Shown here piece after piece: positions 23,824-32,032 of a stretch of DNA of 48,189 nucleotides (position 1 is the stretch's first letter; every line of letters begins with the position of its first letter). The stretch is from Paenarthrobacter nitroguajacolicus (GTDB lineage Bacteria; Actinomycetota; Actinomycetes; Actinomycetales; Micrococcaceae): assembly GCF_007786235.1 (NCBI RefSeq), contig NZ_VNFK01000027.1, positions 1 through 48,189 of the forward strand. The letters run 5' to 3'. The translations under genes and the position numbers were made by a program. Below the pieces are notes generated by a model. The model did no database searches and was not told the DNA's origin. It saw only the letters and a list, made by a program, of their open reading frames with translations.

Positions 23824-25440
23824 CTAAAGGGCGCGCATCCGCACTGTGAACTCCGTGTCGCCGTCCACACTGAACACCGAAGATCCCGTGGCGTCCCAGT
23901 CCGGGAAGAACGTGTCCGAGATGACCGCCGCCCCGTCCTGGGCGAAGACTTCCACGGAGGAGGAATCCAGGAGGATTTCCAGACGGACCGAGCCATCGGA
24001 ACCGGATGGGGGCAGCGACACGGCGTGGTATGGGCTGAACTTCTCGGAAAAGTTGGTGGTTCCGGCTCGCGAACGATCAACCTTCACGGTGCGTGTTTCC
24101 TTGTCATAGGAGATGCGCAGGCCGGTGTTGGCATCGGCGGATTGGCGGAGGATAACGCCGGCTTCACGGGATGACGTCAGGTCCATTTCCAACTCGATCA
24201 GCTGCGCGCGCCCCGTAAAGTCCTCACCGAGGTCCTGATCGGAAGAGCCGACGGTGAGGTTTTTGCTCTTCACGTCACCGCGCTCCAAGGTCTGCCGTGC
24301 CGCAGCCGAAATGGCTGATCGCACTTCAAAGCGGCGCTCCCCGCGGACCAGAGTGAGCTCGCGGGGGATTGCCATGGAGCCGCGCCACGGTGTGGTGGGA
24401 ACGTGTTCGGCGTAGTCCCAGTTGCCCATCCATCCGAGCAGCACGGGCTTGTCCCCGGGCGCTCCGGAGATGGAGTTCGCCGCGTAGTAGTCGGCGCCAT
24501 GATCCAGCCATTGGGACTCGCTGAGGGGCGCATCGGGAGCCGCTGCGTTCTCGGCCGTGAAGCGGGTCCCGTCGAATTCGCCCACAAAATACTGCATTCC
24601 GGAGCCGCCCGCGATCCCTCCGGGGTTGATGCTCAGCAGCATCACCCACTTCTTCGCGGTGGAGTCCTCCACATCCATGAGCACCAGTTCCGGTACTTCC
24701 CAGAGCCCTCCTTGGGCCCCCACTCCGGAGAAGTCACTCAGGTAGTCCCAGTGCAGCAGGTCGGTGGACTTGAAGAGTTTGACCACCTGGGCGTCGGCCA
24801 CCACCGTGGTCATCACCCAGTACCGGCCGGGCTCGTACCAGGTGATCTTGGGGTCGCGGAAGTTGTTGTTGGTGGGTGCCAGGTTCAGGACGGGGTTGCC
24901 CTGGTACTTCTGCCACGTGGTTCCATTGTCCAGGCTGAACGCCACCGACTGGGCCTGGGCGCCTTCAGAGAGCGCGCCGTTCCTGCCGTAGGCGCTGGTG
25001 TACAGGGCAACCATGGGCGGGTTCTCCGCTGAACCGAGTCCTGAGGCGTTGTTCTGGTCCATCACGATGCAGCCGGAGAAGATCTCTTCCTCGGGGCTTG
25101 CTTCCAGGGCGACTGGCTGCTGTTCCCAGTGCACCAGGTCTGTGCTGGTGGAGTGGCCCCAGGACATGTTGCCCCACGAGTTTCCGCGCGGGTTGTACTG
25201 GTAGAACGCGTGGTAGGTCCCGTCGTGATGGACCAACCCGTTGGGGTCGTTGAGCCAGTTCTTGTCTGCCGTCAGGTGTGCCACGGGCCGCCAAGGATCC
25301 GTCGCGCTGGGTGCCGGACCCGCCGGTGTGGGGGCCGGCGTCGGGCTGGCTGTGCAGGAAGCGGCGGAAAAGGCGACCACGACGGCGGCACTTGCGGCCA
25401 GAAGTTGGCGGCGGGACAGGTGGGGGTTGGGGTAAGTCAT
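23824..25440 (-). CDS. sacC: GH32 levanase/fructan hydrolase, exported lipoprotein
   Basis: 538 residues from ATG 25440. The N-terminus has a Tat-like SRRQLLA and a lipobox ending at Cys29 (FSAASC), predicting membrane anchoring outside the cell. GH32 catalytic residues: Asp65 in WLNDPNG, Asp196 in NFRDPK and Glu248 in WEVPEL. The C-terminal beta-sandwich domain runs from about residue 400 to the end. It cleaves fructose from levan, inulin or sucrose. It lies 92 nt downstream of the GH68 levansucrase gene on the same strand, separated by a strong hairpin, so polymer synthesis and breakdown are co-transcribed or processed. Confidence 0.92.
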   Translation of the reverse strand: MTYPNPHLSRRQLLAASAAVVVAFSAASCTASPTPAPTPAGPAPSATDPWRPVAHLTADKNWLNDPNGLVHHDGTYHAFYQYNPRGNSWGNMSWGHSTSTDLVHWEQQPVALEASPEEEIFSGCIVMDQNNASGLGSAENPPMVALYTSAYGRNGALSEGAQAQSVAFSLDNGTTWQKYQGNPVLNLAPTNNNFRDPKITWYEPGRYWVMTTVVADAQVVKLFKSTDLLHWDYLSDFSGVGAQGGLWEVPELVLMDVEDSTAKKWVMLLSINPGGIAGGSGMQYFVGEFDGTRFTAENAAAPDAPLSESQWLDHGADYYAANSISGAPGDKPVLLGWMGNWDYAEHVPTTPWRGSMAIPRELTLVRGERRFEVRSAISAAARQTLERGDVKSKNLTVGSSDQDLGEDFTGRAQLIELEMDLTSSREAGVILRQSADANTGLRISYDKETRTVKVDRSRAGTTNFSEKFSPYHAVSLPPSGSDGSVRLEILLDSSSVEVFAQDGAAVISDTFFPDWDATGSSVFSVDGDTEFTVRMRAL

Positions 25441-25466
25441 GGGAAGAATCCTGAAGGGGTCGGGGT

Positions 25467-25505
25467 GGCAGGGGTGCTGGCTGCTCTGGAGCCAACACCC
25501 CTGCC
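25467..25505 (-). promoter_or_regulatory. Intercistronic hairpin between levansucrase and levanase genes
   Basis: GGCAGGGGTG (25467-25476) pairs perfectly with CACCCCTGCC (25496-25505). After one mismatch TGGCT/AGCCA continues the stem to a 7-nt loop. Such a structure could attenuate or process the mRNA and so set different levels of the two enzymes. Confidence 0.7.
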
Positions 25506-25532
25506 GCGGCCTCACGGCCAGGGTGTTTCGGC

Positions 25533-27134
25533 CTACTTGTAGTGGCCTTCGCCGCCAACACGGACGTTGGTGGGCAGGTAGCCGAACGGGCCGAGGCCGT
25601 TCTGGCCGAAACTGCGGTCAACCTGGGTCACGCCACCTTTGAAGTTCATTTTCACGGTGGGGGACAGGGAGCCGCCGCGGACGCCGTCCACGTTGTCGAT
25701 GAACGATTGGACCAGTCCGCCGGGCTGTACGTAGTGCGAGTAGGCCTGGAACTGGCGGCCGTTCTGCCTCGGGTCCGGACCCTCCGGCGCGTTGGCCGGC
25801 ATGTTCAGGTCCGTGGGGGAGCCCAAGGCCAGTCCGCTGTTGTTGACCGGCTGGTAGTCGGAACGGACGCCGTTGCCGACGAAGCCGTACACGCCGTCAG
25901 GGCCGCGCATGCCGTCCGCGTAGGTGAACTGGTGGCTGATGGTGAACAGGTAGTACTTGTTCTTGCCGTTCTCGTTCTGGATGTAGATCTGCGGACGCTC
26001 GGTCTGGTCGTTGACGCAGTTGGCGGACAGGATGGGCGGCAGGAAGCTCCACTTGGTGAGGTCCTTGTTGTCGGCCACGGCCAGGCCCACGTTGGCGGTC
26101 TGGTACCAGGCACCGGTGGTGCTGTTGACCTGGTCCACGGTCTCGGCGTTCGGATCTCCCGGGCGGTAGCCAAGGTCTTCCTGCTTGCACTTGTAGGAGC
26201 CGCGGGTGCCGCCGGTGTTGCCTTCGAAGACCATGAAAGTTTTGCCCGGGTGCGCGGGGTCGGCGAACGTGTAGGGGTCACGGAACGCGAAGCCCGGGTT
26301 CTGGGCCTTGTTCTGGTACAGCTTTCCGTCCGGTTCCAGCAGCTTGGTGTGCTGGAAGCCGTCGAAGGTCACGCCGTTCTGGTTGGCATGGATATTGCCG
26401 AGGGCCTTGGCGATGGCCGCATCCGGGGCGATTCCACCGCCGCCGGCGTTGCGTTCGGCGACGTCGTAGAACGTGGTGGCCGTGTAGAACACGTTGATTT
26501 TGTTGCCCTGCATGAGGCGCGTGGAGCCGGACCATTCCGTGTTGCCGATGGAGGTGTTGTCCAGGAACAGGTGTCCGCCGTAGTTCCATTTGTCCTTGGC
26601 GGGATCGGCGTTGGTCTTCCGGAAGAAGTAACCGATCCGGGCGTTCCAGTGGCGCTGGTCGAAGCCGTAGCCAGCGTGGCGGTCGGCGACCAGCGCGAAG
26701 ATCACGTCCCAGCCCTTGTAGCTGATCTGGTTGGCATTCTCGTCCGTCAGGGACCAGGTGTCCCAGACCCAGACGTCGTCGTTCATGGCAGGGAAGTCCT
26801 TGGGGATTTCCGGCATGGTGACGTTGGGACTCATGGAGTTCTGGCCGGGGGCGACGTTGGGGTTGCTCTGCGCCATGATCTGTTTGGCGTCCGCTCGCGT
26901 CCATTTGGACGTGAAGTTTGCGGCGGGGTCATAGGCCTGCTGGGTGTGCAGGCTCGGGAGCGGGAAACCGGGTGTGGGCGCCGGCATGGTGCTCGACGGC
27001 GGGTCGGCCGGCAGGTTCGCCTGGGCAGCGGGCGTGACCAGCAGGATGCTGCCCGCCACGCTGGCTGCCGCTGCGACGGCTACTGCCCGTCGCAGACGGC
27101 GGCGTGGCCGTTGGGGGTTTGAGTGCGTGTTCAT
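25533..27134 (-). CDS. sacB: GH68 levansucrase/fructosyltransferase, secreted
   Basis: 533 residues from ATG 27134. An Arg-rich n-region, a hydrophobic stretch (17-35) and the likely cleavage after PAAQA (39) give a secretion signal. GH68 catalytic residues: nucleophile Asp125 in VWDTW, stabiliser Asp286 in AFRDPY and acid/base Glu379 in DQTERPQIY. EWSGS (200-204) is also conserved. It transfers fructose from sucrose to build levan or fructo-oligosaccharides outside the cell. A 40-residue in-frame extension upstream of the chosen ATG lacks signal-peptide logic. Levan versus inulin linkage cannot be decided from sequence. Confidence 0.93.
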   Translation of the reverse strand: MNTHSNPQRPRRRLRRAVAVAAAASVAGSILLVTPAAQANLPADPPSSTMPAPTPGFPLPSLHTQQAYDPAANFTSKWTRADAKQIMAQSNPNVAPGQNSMSPNVTMPEIPKDFPAMNDDVWVWDTWSLTDENANQISYKGWDVIFALVADRHAGYGFDQRHWNARIGYFFRKTNADPAKDKWNYGGHLFLDNTSIGNTEWSGSTRLMQGNKINVFYTATTFYDVAERNAGGGGIAPDAAIAKALGNIHANQNGVTFDGFQHTKLLEPDGKLYQNKAQNPGFAFRDPYTFADPAHPGKTFMVFEGNTGGTRGSYKCKQEDLGYRPGDPNAETVDQVNSTTGAWYQTANVGLAVADNKDLTKWSFLPPILSANCVNDQTERPQIYIQNENGKNKYYLFTISHQFTYADGMRGPDGVYGFVGNGVRSDYQPVNNSGLALGSPTDLNMPANAPEGPDPRQNGRQFQAYSHYVQPGGLVQSFIDNVDGVRGGSLSPTVKMNFKGGVTQVDRSFGQNGLGPFGYLPTNVRVGGEGHYK

Positions 27135-27298
27135 GCTTGCTCTTCTCGCGGAGTGTTGGACTTCGTGGAGTGGGGCGCATGCCCTGATCCCCGGATGGGG
27201 TTCTTTGCTCCGGCGTCCGCTCGATCCGCTGGTGGCGTCTTCGAGGGACGCCATCGTTTCGAGGTGTCGGCGAGGCCCCGTAAGGCACCCACCGCTTT

Positions 27299-27324
27299 GT
27301 TCCGGTACGTCGACTTACCGGAAC
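27299..27324. promoter_or_regulatory. Perfect 9-bp inverted repeat upstream of levansucrase
   Basis: GTTCCGGTA (27299-27307) and TACCGGAAC (27316-27324) flank 8 bases, 165 nt before the levansucrase start. The dimension fits a dimeric repressor or activator site. No regulator gene adjoins it. Confidence 0.5.
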
Positions 27325-27399
27325 GCTTCCACGCTAGACACGTGTTAGGCCGCAAATCAAAGGGCATTTCACAGGCCTTGGAGGCTACCGCCGGGTAGA

Positions 27400-27415
27400 T
27401 GCGCAAGCGTTTACA
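27400..27415. promoter_or_regulatory. LacI-type (cre-like) operator
   Basis: TGCGCAAGCGTTTACA reads TGTAAACGCTTGCGCA on the other strand, close to the TG-n12-CA palindrome with central CG typical of LacI/CcpA-family sites. Sugar control of the levan genes is inferred. Confidence 0.5.
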
Positions 27416-27575
27416 TTGCCAACGGGCGCGCGTGACATATCCAAGGTGCCGGAATCAAATGTTGCGCAGAAAATCAGATTTATTCTGAGAATTTACTGTG
27501 CGTTTACCTTGGCTCCCTGTGACTTGACGGTGCGCAACCAAACCCGTAGCAACCCCTCTGGATTGGGTGCTTCAA

Positions 27576-27594
27576 ACGTCCAATCGATGGACGT
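27576..27594. promoter_or_regulatory. 19-bp palindrome before the sigma-like gene
   Basis: ACGTCCAATCGATGGACGT has perfect 7-bp arms around ATCGA and ends 39 nt before the ATG at 27634. It is well placed to be an operator overlapping the promoter or leader of that gene. Confidence 0.5.
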
Positions 27595-27633
27595 AAACTG
27601 TGTGTGCTACACCCATTTGTGAGCTGGTGCACT

Positions 27634-28320
27634 ATGTGTGAGTTACCGAAGCGGCGTTGGCGCTCCTCTGTTACTCCTCTGCGGTTTCTCATCGGGGTCC
27701 TGGCTCTCGGAGCCATAGCTTTCGGTTGGCTGGCACCGGCGTTTCCCTGGGGTTTTCCAGTGATCGTCCAGGCAGGGGTCGTGATGGGAGTCGGCTTCCT
27801 GGCACTGGCCGTTGCCGTGTTCATGCCCATTGTGCGGGAAGTGGAGCTTGGCCTGACCCCGAGCGTCAAACTGGGTCCGGCCCTCAGGGACCGCCAAGCC
27901 GAACTTCGGAGCGTGTTCGAGCAGCAAAAGGGCGACCTTGAATACTGTGCACACCTGCTCTGCGGGGATCCCGAGGAAGCGCGTCGGATGCTCGAGGCAG
28001 CCTGGTCCCAGGCGTCAGGTGCGTGGAAGGGGCCAGTCACTCCGCAACTGCGTGTTTACACGCTGTGCCTCTACGTCGACCTGCTCCGGAAGCACCAAAT
28101 CTGGCTTCGGAGCGGCAAGAAGCCGCCCAAACCGGACCGCAGCCTCCTGGCGGGATTGACGCATGACCAGCGGGTCGCCGTCGTACTCCATGACTTCGCC
28201 AAGCTGACCGTCGCCGAGATCGCGGGTATCACGGAACACCCGGTGGCTGATGTGGCGAAGTCCTTGGCGGCCGCAGAAGCCAAGACCAAGCACCTTGCCT
28301 TGGAAGGCGGCAAGAAATGA
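27634..28320 (+). CDS. Membrane-tethered ECF-sigma-like protein
   Basis: 228 residues from ATG 27634 (a GTG at 27604 is also in frame). Two transmembrane segments at about 15-35 and 42-64 form a hairpin, leaving the rest in the cytoplasm. Residues 92-155 read like ECF sigma region 2, with GDPEEARRMLEAAWSQA where sigma factors have GDPxxAEDLVQE, then LRVYTLCLYVDLLRKHQ. Residues 171-222 resemble region 4, with LTHDQRVAVVLHDFAKLTVAEIAGIT and a further helix. It looks like a degenerate sigma factor fixed to the membrane. Its stop overlaps the start of the Big_2 protein (ATGA 28317-28320). Function is unproven. Confidence 0.75.
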   Translation: MCELPKRRWRSSVTPLRFLIGVLALGAIAFGWLAPAFPWGFPVIVQAGVVMGVGFLALAVAVFMPIVREVELGLTPSVKLGPALRDRQAELRSVFEQQKGDLEYCAHLLCGDPEEARRMLEAAWSQASGAWKGPVTPQLRVYTLCLYVDLLRKHQIWLRSGKKPPKPDRSLLAGLTHDQRVAVVLHDFAKLTVAEIAGITEHPVADVAKSLAAAEAKTKHLALEGGKK

Positions 28321-29609
28321 AAACGGAACTCCGCGAAGTCCTGCTGGCCGAGGCCGCCGCCCATATCCGGACGCATCCGGCGGACATGGAACGCGCCTTG
28401 GAGGCGGGCACGGACCGGGTCCGCAACCGCGTGCTGCGTACGTGGCTGGTGGCGATCGTCGCTGCGCTGGTGTTGACCGCCGCCCTGGTGGCCGCCCGGG
28501 CTTTCCTGACACAAGGACCGGTCACCCTGGAATCCATCGGCGTGACGGCCCCGGCTGCGTCGCTCCGCCCGGAGGCGACTGTCCGGTTATCCGCTGAGGG
28601 TATGTACAGCGACGGATCCCGGCGCGCCCTGGTGGACGGCGTCGCGTGGGCGTCCGAAGACCCGTCCGTGGCGGAGGTCGCGGGGACAGGGGAGGCGACG
28701 GCGCTGAGTGCCGGCGTCACCGGAGTGACGGCAACGTTCGACGGCGTCTCCGGGCGTTTGGCGCTCACGGTCACCGCACCCGGGACTGCTCCGCTGACGG
28801 CCCTCCGCGTCACCCCGGATCAATCAACCGTGGAACTTGGCGGCAAAGTGCAATTGACCGCCGAAGGCAGTTACGGTGACGGTTCGCTCGGGAAACTCAA
28901 CCAGACGGCTGTGTGGGCTTCCGACCGGCCGGCTGTGGCCCGGGTGGACGGAGACGGCCTGGTCACCGCTGCGGCCATCGGGACCGCCACGATCACGGCC
29001 TCCGAGGCGGGCCTGCAAGGAGCATCGTCCATCACCGTCACGGCCAAACCGCCGGCGCGGATCACCGGGCTCAGCATCGACCCCGCCGAGATCACCCTCA
29101 AGCAGGGCCAGGCGCTGCAGTTCCGGGCAGTGGCCGGATACTCGGACGGCTCCACGGCAAACCTCACCGACGTGGAGTGGTCCAGCGGCGATCCGAAACG
29201 GGCCACAATTTCCGCCGCCGGATTAGTGACAGCCCAAGGCCTCGGACAGGTCCTCATCTCGGCGGTCCATGTCACCGATGACGGCACGCAGTGGCGGGCG
29301 GAATCGAAGGTGAGCGTGGAGCATGCGGTGCGAACCGTCGTCGTGGGTCCGGCCGGTCCATTCGTCCTTCAGCCGGGCGGTACAGTCCAGCTGAAGGCCA
29401 CCGTGACCTACACCGATGGCCGCCCCGGCGACCCGGTGGTCACGTGGGCGTCGAGCCGCGCGATCATCGCCACGGTCAATGACGGGCTGGTCCGCGGTGG
29501 TGCCGTGCAGGGAACCGTGACCATTACCGCCAGCGTTGACGGGGTGTCCAGCAACGGCGTCACCGTCAACGTTGGGCAGAACGCACCCACGCCCGGGCCC
29601 TTGGAGTAG
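28317..29609 (+). CDS. Membrane-anchored protein with four Big_2-like Ig domains
   Basis: 430 residues. A cytoplasmic N-terminus of about 40 residues (TELREVLLAEAAAHIRTHPA) is followed by one transmembrane helix (42-62) and then four bacterial Ig-like group 2 repeats at about 68-150, 157-243, 247-335 and 338-420. Each has the WxS-x2-P/R-x2-A-x-V-x5-G core (VAWASEDPSVAEV, VWASDRPAVARV, VEWSSGDPKRATI, VTWASSRAIIATV). It is translationally coupled to the tethered sigma-like gene. The layout (short cytoplasmic head, one helix, external domains) is that of an anti-sigma-like sensor, but its head has no recognisable anti-sigma motif. Confidence 0.85.
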   Translation: MKTELREVLLAEAAAHIRTHPADMERALEAGTDRVRNRVLRTWLVAIVAALVLTAALVAARAFLTQGPVTLESIGVTAPAASLRPEATVRLSAEGMYSDGSRRALVDGVAWASEDPSVAEVAGTGEATALSAGVTGVTATFDGVSGRLALTVTAPGTAPLTALRVTPDQSTVELGGKVQLTAEGSYGDGSLGKLNQTAVWASDRPAVARVDGDGLVTAAAIGTATITASEAGLQGASSITVTAKPPARITGLSIDPAEITLKQGQALQFRAVAGYSDGSTANLTDVEWSSGDPKRATISAAGLVTAQGLGQVLISAVHVTDDGTQWRAESKVSVEHAVRTVVVGPAGPFVLQPGGTVQLKATVTYTDGRPGDPVVTWASSRAIIATVNDGLVRGGAVQGTVTITASVDGVSSNGVTVNVGQNAPTPGPLE

Positions 29610-30410
29610 CTAGAGCTTTGCGATGATCTCCGCCAGGAGCTTGGAGATGCGCTTGCCCGCAGCGTGACCGGCTTCCAGGACTTCAGCGTGGCTCAACGGA
29701 ACCGGGCTGATGCCGGCGGCGAGGTTGGTGACCAAGGAGATACCGAAAACTTCCATGCCCGCGTGGCGGCCCGCGATGGCTTCCAAGGCCGTAGACATGC
29801 CCACCAGGTCTGCGCCGATCCGCTTGGCGTACTGCACCTCAGCTGGCGTCTCGTAGTGCGGGCCGGTGAACTGGGCGTACACGCCTTCCTGCAGCGAGGA
29901 ATCGACCTCACGGGCCAACTGGCGGATGCGCGACGAGTACAGGTCCGTGAGGTCCACGAAGGTGGCGCCCTCAAGCGGTGACGTAGCGGTCAGATTGATG
30001 TGGTCGCTGATAAGTACCGGAGTACCCGGGGTCCAATTCTCGTTGAGGCCCCCACACCCGTTGGTGAGCACCAGGGTTTTGCACCCGGCAGCTGCTGCGG
30101 TGCGTACGCCGTGGACGACGGAGCGGACGCCGCGACCTTCGTAGTAGTGGGTCCTTGCTCCCAGGACGAGGGCGCGCTTGCCCTCTTTGGTGAGGACGGA
30201 GCGGATAGTGCCTACGTGGCCCACCACTGCTGGTTTGTGGAACCCGGGGACTTCCGAAGCGTTCAGGGTGGCCGTGGTTTCGCCGATCAGATCGGCGGCT
30301 TCGGCCCAGCCGGATCCGAGCACCAGGGCTACGTCGTGGGACTCGACGCCGGTCTCCGCGGCAATGAAGTCTGCGGCGGCCTGTGCGGCTTCGAAGGGGT
30401 CTGTGTTCAT
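29610..30410 (-). CDS. Purine nucleoside phosphorylase (class II/trimeric type)
   Basis: 266 residues from ATG 30410 (GTG at 30428 is in frame; neither has a clear ribosome-binding site). Family landmarks: ALVLGSGW, phosphate-site ARTHYYEGR, LTNGCGGLNENW, FTGPHYETPAEVQYAKRIGADLVGMSTALEA. It splits purine nucleosides to base and pentose-1-phosphate. It abuts the convergent Big_2 gene directly and is divergent from the lpdA-type gene at 30527. The same PNP/lpdA proximity is known in Mycobacterium. Confidence 0.92.
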   Translation of the reverse strand: MNTDPFEAAQAAADFIAAETGVESHDVALVLGSGWAEAADLIGETTATLNASEVPGFHKPAVVGHVGTIRSVLTKEGKRALVLGARTHYYEGRGVRSVVHGVRTAAAAGCKTLVLTNGCGGLNENWTPGTPVLISDHINLTATSPLEGATFVDLTDLYSSRIRQLAREVDSSLQEGVYAQFTGPHYETPAEVQYAKRIGADLVGMSTALEAIAGRHAGMEVFGISLVTNLAAGISPVPLSHAEVLEAGHAAGKRISKLLAEIIAKL

Positions 30411-30526
30411 CAGCTCAGTGTTACTCACTGGTACAAGCTACCGTGCACCTGCCCAAATCAGGTAGGGGCACAGGTGAGGGTGGGCTGACTGGCAGCCGCC
30501 GGTGCAATGAGCGAGAATTGAGGATT

Positions 30527-31936
30527 GTGACCACCCAAGTTGACTTCAGTGCCCCCCGTATCGCGATCCTTGGAGGTGGTCCCGGTGGTTACGAAGCTGC
30601 CATGGTGGCCGCCTCACTCGGCGCCCACGTCACCATCGTCGAGCGCGCAGGCCTCGGTGGCTCAGCCGTGCTGACCGACGTCGTGCCTTCCAAGACCCTG
30701 ATCGCCACCGCCGACCTCATGACCCGCGTGGGTGAGGCGGACGAGCTGGGCGTGAAGTTCGACGGCGACGGCACGGCCTCAAAGCCGCGGGCCGACCTCA
30801 AACACATCAACGATCGCGTCCTGAACCTGGCGCACGGACAGTCCGAGGACATCCGTGCGGGCCTCGAGCGTTTGGGTGTGGAGATCGTCATTGGTTCCGG
30901 CAAACTGTTGGACAACAACACCATCGAGGTCCTGACCATCGACGGCACCCGCACCATCGACGCGGACGCCATCTTGCTGGCTGTTGGTGCCCACCCCCGC
31001 GAACTCCCCACGGCCAAGCCCGATGGCGAACGCATCCTGAACTGGGCCCAGATCTACAACCTGGACGAACTCCCCGAAGACCTGATCGTGGTGGGTTCCG
31101 GTGTGACCGGCGCCGAATTCGCGTCCGCCTACAACGGACTGGGCTCCAACGTCACGCTGATCTCCAGCCGCGACCAAGTCCTCCCCGGCGAGGACACGGA
31201 TGCAGCCAAACTGCTGGAAGGCGTTTTTGAGCGTCGCGGCGTTCGAGTCTTGTCCAAGTCCCGCGCCAACGCGGTGGAGCGAACGGACGACGGCGTGAAG
31301 GTCACCCTGGGTGACGGATCGGTGGTGACTGGGTCGCACTGTTTGGTGTGTGTCGGTTCCATTCCCAACACCGCGGGCATCGGCCTCGAGGAAGCCGGAG
31401 TGACGCTGACGGAGTCCGGCCACATCAAGGTTGACGGTGTTTCCCGTACCACGGCTCCCAACATCTATGCTGCCGGCGACTGCACGGGTGTCTTCGCCCT
31501 CGCGTCCGTCGCAGCCATGCAGGGTCGCATCGCGATTGCGCACTTCATGGGCGACGGCGTGAAGCCGCTCAAGCTCAACCAGGTGGCGTCCAACATCTTC
31601 ACGTCCCCGGAGATCGCCTCCGTAGGCGTTTCCGAGGCCGATCTCGCCTCCGGGAAGTACCAGGGCGACGTCGTGATGCTGTCCCTGCTCAGCAATGCCC
31701 GAGCCAAGATGCGCAACACCAAGGACGGCTTCGTCAAGATCATCGCCCGCAAGGGATCCGGCACCGTCATCGGTGGCGTGGTGGTTGGTCCGAACGCTTC
31801 GGAACTGATCTTCCCGATCTCCGTGGCTGTGACCCAGAAGCTCCACGTGGACGACGTTGCCAGCGCGTTCACTGTCTACCCGTCGCTGACCGGCTCCATT
31901 TCCGAAGCGGCACGCCGCTTGCACGTGCACATGTAG
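30527..31936 (+). CDS. lpdA: NAD(P)H-quinone reductase of the LpdA flavoprotein-disulfide-reductase family
   Basis: 469 residues, GTG start close behind GAGGA. FAD motif RIAILGGGPGGYEAA, NAD motif LIVVGSGVTGAEFASA, C-terminal FAD motif NIYAAGDCTG and the dimerisation domain are as in dihydrolipoamide dehydrogenase. The redox-active Cys pair is missing, however: the segment reads GLGGSAVLTDVVPSK instead of GGTCLNVGCIPSK. That is the hallmark of LpdA (Rv3303c type), a quinone reductase and not a lipoamide dehydrogenase. Start codon choice rests on the position of the first strand. Confidence 0.9.
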   Translation: MTTQVDFSAPRIAILGGGPGGYEAAMVAASLGAHVTIVERAGLGGSAVLTDVVPSKTLIATADLMTRVGEADELGVKFDGDGTASKPRADLKHINDRVLNLAHGQSEDIRAGLERLGVEIVIGSGKLLDNNTIEVLTIDGTRTIDADAILLAVGAHPRELPTAKPDGERILNWAQIYNLDELPEDLIVVGSGVTGAEFASAYNGLGSNVTLISSRDQVLPGEDTDAAKLLEGVFERRGVRVLSKSRANAVERTDDGVKVTLGDGSVVTGSHCLVCVGSIPNTAGIGLEEAGVTLTESGHIKVDGVSRTTAPNIYAAGDCTGVFALASVAAMQGRIAIAHFMGDGVKPLKLNQVASNIFTSPEIASVGVSEADLASGKYQGDVVMLSLLSNARAKMRNTKDGFVKIIARKGSGTVIGGVVVGPNASELIFPISVAVTQKLHVDDVASAFTVYPSLTGSISEAARRLHVHM

Positions 31937-31949
31937 TTCCAGCGCAGAC

Positions 31950-32021
31950 GCCCGTTTCGGGGCTTCGCTGCGCGCCATGCCGTTCGACCGGCATGATCCG
32001 CAGCGAGCCATCGAAACGGGC
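31950..32021. terminator. Nested bidirectional terminator between convergent lpdA and hydrolase genes
   Basis: GCCCGTTTCG (31950-31959) pairs with CGAAACGGGC (32012-32021). Inside it a second stem GGCT-CGCTGCG/CGCAGCGAGCC pairs with one bulge, and CATGCCG/CGGCATG caps it. The whole 72-base stretch folds on itself on either strand. Confidence 0.8.
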
Positions 32022-32032
32022 TCATTGCGTTC

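Larger units (their letters stand above)
27135..27633. other. Long control region between levansucrase and the sigma-like gene
   Basis: About 500 bp divergent region without a supported gene. It holds three separate symmetric motifs (27299-27324, 27400-27415, 27576-27594) and an AT-rich patch at 27465-27500. It must drive the levan genes leftwards and the tethered sigma gene rightwards. Confidence 0.6.

Noticed and set aside
25542..27122. 526-codon plus-strand open frame
   Set aside because: Antisense to the levansucrase gene, Val/Gly-rich and without motifs.
30527..31936. Dihydrolipoamide dehydrogenase of a 2-oxo-acid dehydrogenase complex
   Set aside because: The redox-active cysteine pair is absent, so the LpdA quinone-reductase type is favoured.
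30779..32011. 410-codon minus-strand open frame
   Set aside because: Antisense to lpdA, composition typical of a shadow frame, no domain.
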